64,000 nt of DNA, from positions 2,480,001 through 2,544,000 of the forward strand of contig NZ_CP036150.1 in the NCBI RefSeq assembly GCF_008329965.1, read 5' to 3'. Below, piece by piece: positions 1-8,473 of the stretch (the stretch's first letter is position 1; each line of letters starts with the position of its first letter). A program made the position numbers and the translations under genes. The DNA comes from Oceanispirochaeta crateris (GTDB lineage Bacteria; Spirochaetota; Spirochaetia; DSM-2461). The notes under the pieces are model-generated. The model saw nothing but the letters and a program-made list of their open reading frames with translations, ran no database searches and was not told the origin of the DNA.

Positions 1-2994
1 CCTTTGCTCAATATCTTTCAAACGTCCACTTAGAGGGTTCAACTCGTTTTTGAGCATATCAATACTCTTTTGCAGAGTCTCGACTGTGATTGCGTATTCA
101 TCCACCTGTTCTACAGTCTTATCCACCAGAATCGCTTTGCTTTCCATTCTGAGAAACCGGGAATCAAGGGCATGATGCTGATCTTCCAGTTCTTTCACCC
201 GGCTTTGATACTGCTGCAGCATATCGTGGAGAGAACTGACCTGATCCAGTTTAAGATCAACCGATTTGGAAAGGCTGACCATGCTTCTGATTTTATCTTC
301 CAGCTCTTCTACTTTCTGCTTCTCTTCCATAAAACGGTTTATCTGATCCAAGATACCCTGATACTGATCCTGAACCCTATCAAAACCGGCCTGATAATCT
401 TTAAGTCGATCCATATTTGAATCCACTTTTTGAAGATCTCCTTTCAACTCCAGAATATTCCTGGAGAGAGTCTCTTTCAGGCGATCCGCTTTCTCAAAAA
501 TATGAGTCTGGGCAATAAAATCCTGCTGTTTCCGTTCGATTTCTTCCAGATTCGAAGTGAGATGACGGGTGTCTTCCTCTACCCTGGTCACAAGCTTTTT
601 CTGGTAAGCATCCATTTTTTCCCGTGCGTCGCTGACACCCTGGCGCATCTCACGGATCTTCAATTCTGCATCATTTTGTGACTCTCTGAGCTTCTTCTGA
701 AAATCCAGCATAAACAGATTGTAATCGCTGTTAAAACGCTCCAATGTCGATTCAGATTTATCCTTCAGATCAGTCTGAAGCTGATAAACCTTCTCACTCA
801 TGGCAGCCAGATCCTGTTTGAGATCCGCTCTTTCTTCATTGCTTGAGAGTATCAATTCTTCTTTTTGAGATTTAAAATCATCTCTAATTTCATTCAGATC
901 GGAGGTGATACTGGTCTTAAAATCATCATATGACTCACGAATTTGTGCTTCATCATCTTTGATTTGCTGCAGTATTTTCTGTTGCCAACTGGTCACATCG
1001 GATTGAATGGTCTCAGACTGAATGGAGAATTCCCGCCGAGATTGATCCAGATCACTCATAAGAAGATTTAACTTCTGATTGATATCTTTTTCAGAAACTT
1101 CGACCCGTTCATTCAAACCCATGCTGAGCCGTTCCAACTCACGGACCATGAAGTCCATAGATTCATCACGCATGGTGGAGACTTTATTTTGAAGGTCTTC
1201 CCTATAGCTGATAATGAGGGAATTCCCTTCATCCACCCTTGAATCCAGAGACTCTCGAAAAGACACAACCTGAGTCTGAAATTTCTCAAACTGTTGAGAA
1301 ACCCGGGTCTGAAGTTCCCCCAGACGCTTGTTCAGCTCTGCAGAACAGCTGCGTTCCATTTCCACCCTGTCCCGGTTCTGCTGATCCGCAAGATCTGTGA
1401 TTTGCCTATCTAGATTCTCCTGCCAGTCTCTCAGGCTATTTTGGATGCTGTCATCCCGCTTCTTGAGGTCTGTAAAAAAGTCATCTTCGAAGACCTGAAG
1501 TTGAGCAGAAACATTATCATAGGCTCTGCTTTTCAGCTCATCCAGTCCTTGCTCCAGTTCATTCATAGCCATTCTGATCTTTTCTGCCCGTTCATCCGTA
1601 TCCCGCTCTTCGTCTGAGCGGAGATTCTTCATCTTAAGATCAAAAGCAGAAAATTCACTCATGACCCTCTCAGAAACCTCATTCATACTCATGCGGAGGG
1701 AGGATTCCAGAGTATCCATATCGTTCATAAACTGTTCCAGTTTATTGAACCGTGGAAAGAATCCGCTTTCGTACTCTTTAAGTTTCTTTTCAATGGCCTT
1801 CAATGCCTCAATTTGGAGTGTCTCAGCTGTCTCTTCTATGCGTCCTGTGAATGTGTCGGTAAACTCCTGTAATTGGGCATCAACATTTGATTTATGGGCT
1901 CCCAATCGACTGTCCAGCCTCTCCAGTTCCTGCTCAACTTCATCTTTTTGCCTGACCATACCGGTACGGGTTGCAGAGAAGTCTTGCATCATGGATTCCA
2001 GCTCATCTTTCATGGCCTTCAAAGTACTCTGCTGCTCCCCTGTCGCAGCAGCTAAATGATCGTTAAAGCGAAGGATCTGTTCATCCGAACGGTTCTTCCA
2101 GAGAGTATGATTCTCGTCCAGACTTTCCATTCCATTATTCAATTCTTCAGACAGATTCTGGAAGCGGCGCTCTAAGCGCTGCATTTCATTATTCCAACCA
2201 GCAGAAAGAGATTCTGTATGTGATGACAGTAGTTCTTTTAGATGTAGAAAAGAATCAGACTCTAAGGCGACACCTTCGGAGGCGACTTTTTCCAACCGGG
2301 CCAGATAATTGTCTTCGACACTCGTCCATTGAGCAGTGAAGGCATCCAGTTTTTCCTTACCGATTCTATCCCGGCTTTCCAACAGCTCATCAACATGTCC
2401 CCGAAACTGGTCCAACTTCTCTCCCGAGGCTTCCAAATTATTCAGGAACTGTTTGTATACTGTTGACATTTCGCCATGAAAGGACTTTTGGAGCTCTTCC
2501 AGTGCCTGGGCATTTTCTTTTCTAAAGGACTCATGCAAAGAAGTCATTCCGGCTGTCAGGTCTTCTGTTTTTTCTAATAATTTATTCAGGCGGACACCAA
2601 CGGAATCAACATATTCTGATTCTTTTTTGATACGGACAAGATTCTCATCCACATTCTTTGTCAAAGTATCCAGCTCTTCCAGCCGTCCTGAGACATCCCC
2701 CAAGCGGTCTTTATAACTCTCAAGTTCTTCCGATCTGTTTTGAGATTCTTCATTGGCCTGAAGGATACGCTTAAGAATTTCTCTATTCGTCTTTTCCTGG
2801 ACCTCTATGTCAATGTTCAAATCATGGATCTCTGTCTTCTTGTCCTTAACAAGCTTATCCAGCTCATCCTTCACTTTATCAGCATACTTCCGGACTTTTT
2901 CCAGAGAACGATTGTTCTTATCAAACTGCCTATTTAGAAAGAGGACAAGAAAAACGATGGCAAGAACTATTATATCTCCAGTATTAAAAAGCAT
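1..2994 (-). CDS. SpiroCoCo-type giant coiled-coil protein (partial, C-terminus outside window)
   Basis: The frame is open for 998 codons from an ATG at 2994 to the window edge, so the C-terminus is missing. The N-terminus has one hydrophobic segment (about residues 5-20, VLAIVFLVLFL), followed by almost uninterrupted Glu/Lys/Gln/Leu-rich heptad sequence with very few Gly or Pro. This is the layout of the spirochaete-specific SpiroCoCo family: a short membrane anchor plus a very long cytoplasmic coiled coil. Function is not established; a structural or scaffolding role is inferred. The start is supported by a GAGAGGA-type ribosome site inside the end of the upstream HAD gene, 3 bp away, so the two are probably co-transcribed. 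Many small plus-strand frames here are shadows of this gene. Confidence 0.85.
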   Translation of the reverse strand, partial: MLFNTGDIIVLAIVFLVLFLNRQFDKNNRSLEKVRKYADKVKDELDKLVKDKKTEIHDLNIDIEVQEKTNREILKRILQANEESQNRSEELESYKDRLGDVSGRLEELDTLTKNVDENLVRIKKESEYVDSVGVRLNKLLEKTEDLTAGMTSLHESFRKENAQALEELQKSFHGEMSTVYKQFLNNLEASGEKLDQFRGHVDELLESRDRIGKEKLDAFTAQWTSVEDNYLARLEKVASEGVALESDSFLHLKELLSSHTESLSAGWNNEMQRLERRFQNLSEELNNGMESLDENHTLWKNRSDEQILRFNDHLAAATGEQQSTLKAMKDELESMMQDFSATRTGMVRQKDEVEQELERLDSRLGAHKSNVDAQLQEFTDTFTGRIEETAETLQIEALKAIEKKLKEYESGFFPRFNKLEQFMNDMDTLESSLRMSMNEVSERVMSEFSAFDLKMKNLRSDEERDTDERAEKIRMAMNELEQGLDELKSRAYDNVSAQLQVFEDDFFTDLKKRDDSIQNSLRDWQENLDRQITDLADQQNRDRVEMERSCSAELNKRLGELQTRVSQQFEKFQTQVVSFRESLDSRVDEGNSLIISYREDLQNKVSTMRDESMDFMVRELERLSMGLNERVEVSEKDINQKLNLLMSDLDQSRREFSIQSETIQSDVTSWQQKILQQIKDDEAQIRESYDDFKTSITSDLNEIRDDFKSQKEELILSSNEERADLKQDLAAMSEKVYQLQTDLKDKSESTLERFNSDYNLFMLDFQKKLRESQNDAELKIREMRQGVSDAREKMDAYQKKLVTRVEEDTRHLTSNLEEIERKQQDFIAQTHIFEKADRLKETLSRNILELKGDLQKVDSNMDRLKDYQAGFDRVQDQYQGILDQINRFMEEKQKVEELEDKIRSMVSLSKSVDLKLDQVSSLHDMLQQYQSRVKELEDQHHALDSRFLRMESKAILVDKTVEQVDEYAITVETLQKSIDMLKNELNPLSGRLKDIEQR

Positions 2995-2997
2995 GGA

Positions 2998-3663
2998 TTA
3001 ATCCTCTCTCAAAAGGAATTCGATATTTTTGACAAAGCTCTTGAAGTTACGGATTGTAAGATCTGCTTCGGGAACATTTTTACCTTGCCACTGAACATAA
3101 ACTGTTTTCATACCTGCAGCGGAGGCTCCTTTCACATCATACTCATAACTGTTGCCCACATAAAGGACTTCCTCCGGGCGGCATCCAAGTTTCTCTGCCA
3201 GAGTGTAAAAAGGGGCAGTATGGGGTTTTAAATAGCCTGTGTCTTCACTAGACATAGTCACGTCCCAATGCCCCTCCACTCTAAAGTAATTTAATTTATT
3301 TCCTACGGGAAAGTCGGAAAGTACCCCTAGGAGGAATCCCCTGGATTTCAATTCTTCCAGAGCCTTTTGAAGTCCCGAATACGGCCTTACCCGTTTGAAT
3401 ATATTTTCCCACTTTTTATAGATGATCTTTTCTACAATGGATGCCGCTTCTTCAGCGGTAACTCCCAGCCGTTTGGCCATCAATTCAGACTGAGTGACTC
3501 TGAAATCACTGATATTCTCGATTTCTCGTAAGTCTTTCCTGACTCTTGAGAAATTCATCACAAGAGAGAGGTGACTCAGGAGGAAAGGAAATGAAAAGAA
3601 CTTCATTCTCCAGTTAGGGTACAGGGTACCGTCAATATCAAAGGCAACAGCTTTTACAGCCAT
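2998..3663 (-). CDS. HAD-superfamily hydrolase (phosphatase)
   Basis: This 221-residue protein has all four HAD motifs: the nucleophile motif DIDGT (Asp9, Asp11), Ser116 in LSDFP (motif II), Lys146 in GYLKPH (motif III), and VGNSYEYD ending in Asp176 (motif IV). Between motifs I and II lies a mostly helical C1 cap of about 100 residues, as in phosphoglycolate phosphatase-like HADs. The substrate cannot be read from sequence; a small phosphorylated metabolite is the usual case. It lies 3 bp upstream of the SpiroCoCo gene and has its own plausible promoter (3699-3727). The ATG at 3663 has only a weak ribosome site. Confidence 0.88.
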   Translation of the reverse strand: MAVKAVAFDIDGTLYPNWRMKFFSFPFLLSHLSLVMNFSRVRKDLREIENISDFRVTQSELMAKRLGVTAEEAASIVEKIIYKKWENIFKRVRPYSGLQKALEELKSRGFLLGVLSDFPVGNKLNYFRVEGHWDVTMSSEDTGYLKPHTAPFYTLAEKLGCRPEEVLYVGNSYEYDVKGASAAGMKTVYVQWQGKNVPEADLTIRNFKSFVKNIEFLLRED

Positions 3664-3698
3664 ATATTCGTCTTACCGTCCATTTTTAATCTGTTTCT

Positions 3699-3727
3699 AC
3701 ACTACAGGAATGACAGCGAATTGGCAA
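3699..3727 (-). promoter_or_regulatory. Putative sigma70 promoter for HAD-SpiroCoCo genes
   Basis: On the minus strand, a TTGCCA -35 box (3727-3722) and a TAGTGT -10 box (3704-3699) are separated by 17 bp. They lie about 35 bp upstream of the HAD start, in the only gap between the tonB-like gene and the HAD gene. Similarity to consensus is moderate. Confidence 0.5.
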
Positions 3728-3762
3728 GCTGTTTCTATGGGAGGAAATAGTTCAATATCAGC

Positions 3763-4698
3763 TTATTGAAAACGGTATGTGAATCGTCCTTTGATTTCGC
3801 CATTGCTGGAATTCGAAAAAGTCGCGCTTCGAAACCCGGCAAGAACAGAATCATCAATCCTGGAGTCACCTGAGGATTTATCCACTTTTGACATGATGAG
3901 CTCTGCCGATCCGGAGATTGTAAAACTGATCACCACAGGATTTAAATTTCCACCGAATTTATAATCCGCATTGCTGGCATCGTACCCGGCTTCTTTTAGA
4001 TAAGCCCAGATGGATTTAATATCATCAATGTTGGGAGTTTCTGTATAAACCCAGTCTCCATTGATATTCGTATAGTACTTCTGAATCAGTTCCTGTCTTG
4101 TCAAACCTATCTGAAAAGACTCTTTAGTCATACTTTCACTTCCATACAAGGAGGAGGAAATGATTTGAGGCAAAGGCATATACAGAGAGATATCCGTAGA
4201 CAAAGACCGTCCGATGACACCCTCTTCCGCCTCAAACTGATATTCATAGGAGTTTCCCTCGTCCTCACCCGAAATAATGACAGCTTGGGGTTTCTGTGGA
4301 ATAACAGGTGGAGTTGCGGGGGTGTTCACCACAGGTTCCGCAGGAATTGGAATGGGAGTGGGTGTTGGTTTCTCTACTATTTTTTCAGGTTGAACAGGAG
4401 GAAGAGTATTCTCAGAAGGCTCGGAGACCACAGTCTCCGGAACTGGTGGCAGTATATCCTCGGGAGTGACAACTTCTTCTGGCACCTCCTCCGGAACATC
4501 TTCCGGCATAAGGGGAAGATCTTCGCCCTCCGGTTCTCCAAGCTTTACAAGGATGGGACCGGAAAAATCACTGAGTTCTTCGATGAAGAAGTAATCGTAG
4601 AGAATAAAAGATCCCAACACGAGTAAGTGGAAGAGGATGGCAAAGAGAACACTGAGAAGTGTTCTCTTTTTCTGCTGCTTAACCTGATAAGGCGTCAT
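3763..4698 (-). CDS. TonB-like energy transducer
   Basis: This protein of about 311 residues has the TonB layout: a short cytoplasmic basic tail, one membrane segment (about residues 15-37, LLSVLFAILFHLLVLGSFIL), a long Pro/Glu/Val-rich periplasmic linker (about 60-150), and a C-terminal domain ending in GRFTYRF, like the last strand of TonB/TolA C-domains. It would couple the proton-motive force harvested by ExbB-ExbD to outer-membrane proteins. The start is placed at the ATG at 4698, which overlaps the exbD stop by one base and has a GAGG site 7 bp upstream; a TTG one codon earlier is the alternative. No TonB-dependent receptor lies nearby, so the client is unknown. A TolA-like role is possible. 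Confidence 0.8.
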   Translation of the reverse strand: MTPYQVKQQKKRTLLSVLFAILFHLLVLGSFILYDYFFIEELSDFSGPILVKLGEPEGEDLPLMPEDVPEEVPEEVVTPEDILPPVPETVVSEPSENTLPPVQPEKIVEKPTPTPIPIPAEPVVNTPATPPVIPQKPQAVIISGEDEGNSYEYQFEAEEGVIGRSLSTDISLYMPLPQIISSSLYGSESMTKESFQIGLTRQELIQKYYTNINGDWVYTETPNIDDIKSIWAYLKEAGYDASNADYKFGGNLNPVVISFTISGSAELIMSKVDKSSGDSRIDDSVLAGFRSATFSNSSNGEIKGRFTYRFQ

Positions 4699-5114
4699 CA
4701 AGCATCCTCAGCTTTCTCTCTGGTCACAAGATTAACACCCTCGAATCCCTGCCGACGCAAAATATCCAGGACCTGAATCATCATTTGATAGGGAATTTCA
4801 CCATCACCATCAAACACAACTACAGGTTCCTCCATATGACTCTGCTCTATCACGGAGATCAGGGTCTCTTCCAAGGTCAGGATTGTACAGCTTTCCTTGT
4901 TGACATAAATCTCATCACTGGACAAGACAGTCAAGCGAAGTTCTGTAATTTCTACATTCTCCGAAGTAGACGATTCTGGAAGATCCAGAGTGATACCCGG
5001 TGCCGTATTGAACACACTTGAGATCATGAAAAAAATAACAAGCTGAAACACAACATCAATCAGAGGTGTGAGATCAACATTGATATGCGGCTTGAGACGA
5101 CGCTCTAGTATCAT
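4698..5114 (-). CDS. exbD: ExbD/TolR biopolymer transport protein
   Basis: This 138-residue protein has a single N-terminal membrane helix (about residues 15-37) with the family's essential aspartate in the motif PLIDVVFQ (Asp20), followed by a periplasmic ExbD/TolR domain. It forms the proton channel with ExbB and drives TonB. Its start overlaps the exbB stop as ATGA, which indicates translational coupling, and the tonB-like gene overlaps its own stop. ExbD and TolR cannot be separated by sequence alone. The TonB-like partner downstream and the absence of TolB and Pal favour ExbD. Confidence 0.93.
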   Translation of the reverse strand: MILERRLKPHINVDLTPLIDVVFQLVIFFMISSVFNTAPGITLDLPESSTSENVEITELRLTVLSSDEIYVNKESCTILTLEETLISVIEQSHMEEPVVVFDGDGEIPYQMMIQVLDILRRQGFEGVNLVTREKAEDA

Positions 5115-5743
5115 AACTCGTCTCCTGTCCTCTCCTTCTTTTGTCCTTTGAGGAGCAGGATCATTTCATTGACCTGATTCTCCATCTGGATGAGAATATT
5201 CTCGACCTTCTTGACGAGATAGTTATAGAAGATAACAGCTGGAATAGAGACGATTAGACCGGCAGCTGTCGTCAGCAGAGCTTCAGAAATACCTCTTGCC
5301 AGAACAGAAGGATCTGCAAAAGAAGTGCCTCCTCCCAAAATTCCGAAGGCCTTGATGTTCCCAGTGACAGTCCCCAGCAACCCGAGAAGGGGGGATATAT
5401 GAGCAATCGTTCCCAAAGGGGTCAAGAACCGTTCCAATTGGGGGATTTCCTGCCTTGCCGCATCCCGAAGCACCTCTTTCTGAACGACCTCAACCTGATC
5501 ACGGTGTGCTATTCCAACCTTCATCAGCCCGGTCAGGGGTGAAACATTGCTATCACAGATGGAAAGAGCTTCGTCAAAATGATTCTTCTCAATGGCTCCT
5601 TTGATCCGAAGGAACAACTTATCTTCATCCACTTTAATCCGTTTGAAATACAACATCCTTTCGATGATTATTGCGGCTGCAAAAACAGACAACAGCATTA
5701 TAATCCAAAGGATAACGCCACCTTTCTGAAATATATCCAGCAT
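5111..5743 (-). CDS. exbB: ExbB/TolQ/MotA-family proton channel protein
   Basis: This 210-residue protein has three membrane helices: about 9-29, 108-130 (LGTIAHISPLLGLLGTVTG) and 153-175. Helices two and three carry the conserved MotA/TolQ/ExbB Gly-Thr-Val and Thr-Ala-Ala-Gly motifs. It forms the pentameric scaffold around ExbD in the inner membrane. The start ATG has a strong AAGGAG site 7 bp upstream. It begins an exbB-exbD-tonB module with 4-bp and 1-bp overlaps, 31 bp downstream of the secreted gene at 5775-7100, within the longer ptsI-der operon. Confidence 0.93.
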   Translation of the reverse strand: MLDIFQKGGVILWIIMLLSVFAAAIIIERMLYFKRIKVDEDKLFLRIKGAIEKNHFDEALSICDSNVSPLTGLMKVGIAHRDQVEVVQKEVLRDAARQEIPQLERFLTPLGTIAHISPLLGLLGTVTGNIKAFGILGGGTSFADPSVLARGISEALLTTAAGLIVSIPAVIFYNYLVKKVENILIQMENQVNEMILLLKGQKKERTGDEL

Positions 5744-5774
5744 AATAGAACTCCTTAAATCAGTGTCAGAATAC

Positions 5775-7100
5775 TCATTCTATAGAATCAGGCTTCCAGG
5801 GTGAAACAAAGCCTTTTGAAGCTTTTACCTTACTCAAATGCACAAAACTTTGAGGATACCTGTACTTGAGGTTGTCAAGAGAAGAGATATCACCTGTTTC
5901 AAGAACCTCAAGTTGAAAATCTCCATTTTCATCAAACCAGGGAAAAAACAGAGCAATATGATAATACTGCCAGAGAACAGGATCCTTACCATAAAGCGAA
6001 TTAACAGCACCCAGGTAAAAATAACCCGGCTCCTTCACCGCCTGAAGATACAGCAGAGACTTCAATTTTTCAAGTTCATAGCCAATATTCTCTTTATACT
6101 CAAAAAAGGGAACATTGCGCAGATCCATATCTAGCAATCCTGCTTCCGGACTTCCAGGTTCAGATTCTCTTAAGAACCGTGCCAGATTCCGGCTCCAATC
6201 CAAACCGAAATAGGGATCACGATCCAGATGAGCCATGCTCCAGGGGTTATCCATCCGGCTCTCTGTTTCCGATGGAGCCTTCAGTGATTCAATATTCAGG
6301 GCAGACTCGGCACCCCGGCTTATAAGAATCCCATCGGCAACCCATTTGGCAAAACCGGAACAATTCACGGCTCCTGCCTGACCGGAAATCGGTTCCCCAC
6401 TCTCTATCAAAACAAAACGACCAAGATGGTCTTGCGCCCCATCGTCCGATTCATATAGAAAATCCACATCTTCGCCAATACGGCGGGCAAGACTGGCAAC
6501 CTGCTCCCATTCCGGATAGCTTGCATCTGTAAAGATCTCCTCCCATTGGATCATATCCTTTGTCAGATGCATAACTCGGGCAAATGAGCTGACAGATAAA
6601 TCTTCAATAGAGACAGGCAGAACAATGCCATTGTATATAGTCACTCCGTAGAGAGACATTTCCAGGGAGGTTCTGCTCTCATCGAGGGGCATGAGGCGAA
6701 TGAAGGACATTTCATCATTCTGGAGGAAGATCTTGATTTGCAGAAAGTCTCCTGATCTCAAATCTCTCTTAATAATATAGTTGCCCCTCCCCCAAACCGG
6801 GTATTTATAGCTCAACTCATTCTTAAAAAGCAGATAAAAAGAATCTTCAGACTTCCGCAACTCAAATTCTACAGCGACAGGAGACAGAACCTGAGAATGA
6901 ATCTCTTTCTGCCTGGTCAATAGAGAATAAAAAGGTGCATTTATAGCATCAGCCATGGCTGAACGAACTTCAACGTTCTCATAGAAGGACGCAGCAGAGG
7001 CCAAGCGCTCCTCAAAGGGATAAGATGACTGAGAAAAAAGGCTCATTGCCGGATAACAAAAGGCAATAACAATGAAACATCCGACAGATTTAAAGTTCAT
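5775..7100 (-). CDS. Secreted protein with NlpC/P60-like cysteine motif, function unknown
   Basis: This 441-residue protein begins with a signal peptide (hydrophobic 5-22, probable cleavage near residue 23). The middle has a Cys-Ser-Gly-Phe motif (Cys247 in VNCSGFAKW), and a His follows 134 residues later in YHIALFF (His381). A Cys in N/D-C-S-G and a His before a hydrophobic strand are hallmarks of NlpC/P60 papain-fold amidases. The rest of the chain is not recognisable, and the Cys-His spacing is longer than the usual 50-60 residues. A cell-wall-related amidase is therefore an inference. The gene sits 26 bp from der and 31 bp from exbB, and its ATG has a GGGAG site. It could also be a periplasmic partner of the ExbBD-TonB system. 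Confidence 0.6.
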   Translation of the reverse strand: MNFKSVGCFIVIAFCYPAMSLFSQSSYPFEERLASAASFYENVEVRSAMADAINAPFYSLLTRQKEIHSQVLSPVAVEFELRKSEDSFYLLFKNELSYKYPVWGRGNYIIKRDLRSGDFLQIKIFLQNDEMSFIRLMPLDESRTSLEMSLYGVTIYNGIVLPVSIEDLSVSSFARVMHLTKDMIQWEEIFTDASYPEWEQVASLARRIGEDVDFLYESDDGAQDHLGRFVLIESGEPISGQAGAVNCSGFAKWVADGILISRGAESALNIESLKAPSETESRMDNPWSMAHLDRDPYFGLDWSRNLARFLRESEPGSPEAGLLDMDLRNVPFFEYKENIGYELEKLKSLLYLQAVKEPGYFYLGAVNSLYGKDPVLWQYYHIALFFPWFDENGDFQLEVLETGDISSLDNLKYRYPQSFVHLSKVKASKGFVSPWKPDSIE

Positions 7101-7126
7101 TAACGACTCCCGGCATTCATTTATGA

Positions 7127-8473
7127 TCAGGAACGTTCCTTTAACTCCATATTTATAGGAATTTTGGACATACCGAATTCTTTGCGGATCTGATTCATAA
7201 CATACCTCTTATAAGAATCGGGAAAACCCTTCTCTCTATTAACAAAGAGTACAAATTTTACGGGATGGGCAGTCACCTGAGTCAGGTAAAGGAGTTTATA
7301 CCTCTTATTTTTGACTGATGGAATTGGATTATAGTCCATCCAATACCGCAAAGATTCATTCAATTGACTGGTTTCTACCCTTTTTGTGAGCTGCCTATAC
7401 ACCTTCTCGGTCTCGTCCAGAAGTTTATCTAAACCAGTCCCCTTCAAGCCGGAAATAGCCATAACCGGAGCAAACCCCAGGATTGGAAAAAGGAACCGAA
7501 CCTTCTCAACAGCTTTATCCCAGAACTCTTTGGTGCCGTCTGTTGTATCCCACTTATTCAGAACCAAAATAACACCCTTACCCTGGTTAACGATCTGCTG
7601 GGTGATTTTTTTATCCTGCTCTGTTAATCCTTCCTGTATATCGATCAGGAGGAATATGATATCTGACTCGTCGATGGTATGAAACGCCCTGTTGACTGAA
7701 TAGTATTCCACATCTTCAACAACTTTCTTCTTTCTTCTGATCCCAGCCGTATCCAGAACCTTAAATTCCCTGTTTTTGTACAGGAATCGTCCTTCAATCA
7801 CATCTCGTGTCGTCCCGGCAATGGGAGAGACAATGGAGTTTTCTTTTCCGGTGAGCTGATTTGTCAGGGTTGATTTACCTGTATTGGGTTTTCCAAGGAT
7901 GGCGATGCTTATATGAGGATCTTTTTCCGATTCTACGGCACCGTTAAAGAGAGAGAAATCGATCATTGATACGATTTTATCCTGAAGACCTTCCATATTT
8001 CGGCCATGGGTGGCAGAGATTCCAATGATATGCTCAAACCCAAGGGAATACAAATTCCAGATTTCGTTTTCCTTGTCCGGATGGTCTATTTTATTCACAA
8101 CAAGGAGAACCTTATCCTGGTAGGATCTTAGATTCTCAATGAATGTTTCATCTTCGCTAGTGATGTCATTAACATCCATAATAAACAAAATGAGATCACC
8201 CTGCTCCAGCATTTTGAGTGATTTTTGGGCAACCAGTTCATCAAAACTGTCATCTCTTTCCAGTTTGAATCCCCCGGTATCCATAAGCAGGACTTCCTGA
8301 TCCCTGACAAAACACCGTTCCTGGATGGTGTCTCTTGTCACACCCGGTGTTGGATCCGTGATGGCTTTTCTTTTTTTTATAATTCTATTAAACAGCGTCG
8401 ATTTTCCGACATTGGGTCTTCCGGCGATAACGACTATTGGTAAGCGGTTTTCCCTAACCTGTGATAAACTCAA
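7127..8473 (-). CDS. der: Ribosome-assembly GTPase Der (EngA)
   Basis: Der matures the 50S subunit. The protein has two tandem G domains with intact motifs: GRPNVGKST, DTGG and NKID in the first; GKPNTGKST, DTAG and NKWD in the second. A C-terminal KH-like domain ends the chain. The length is about 448 residues with the start chosen here. The TTG at 8473 is preferred because GGAGG lies 6 bp upstream and it begins close to the first G domain. An ATG twelve codons earlier (8509) gives a longer overlap with ptsI and lacks a better ribosome site. The 20-bp overlap with ptsI points to coupled translation. Confidence 0.95.
   Translation of the reverse strand: MSLSQVRENRLPIVVIAGRPNVGKSTLFNRIIKKRKAITDPTPGVTRDTIQERCFVRDQEVLLMDTGGFKLERDDSFDELVAQKSLKMLEQGDLILFIMDVNDITSEDETFIENLRSYQDKVLLVVNKIDHPDKENEIWNLYSLGFEHIIGISATHGRNMEGLQDKIVSMIDFSLFNGAVESEKDPHISIAILGKPNTGKSTLTNQLTGKENSIVSPIAGTTRDVIEGRFLYKNREFKVLDTAGIRRKKKVVEDVEYYSVNRAFHTIDESDIIFLLIDIQEGLTEQDKKITQQIVNQGKGVILVLNKWDTTDGTKEFWDKAVEKVRFLFPILGFAPVMAISGLKGTGLDKLLDETEKVYRQLTKRVETSQLNESLRYWMDYNPIPSVKNKRYKLLYLTQVTAHPVKFVLFVNREKGFPDSYKRYVMNQIRKEFGMSKIPINMELKERS

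Noticed and set aside
70-2937. Several plus-strand frames opposite the SpiroCoCo gene
   Set aside because: They are shadows of the coiled-coil frame, without ribosome sites or recognisable domains.
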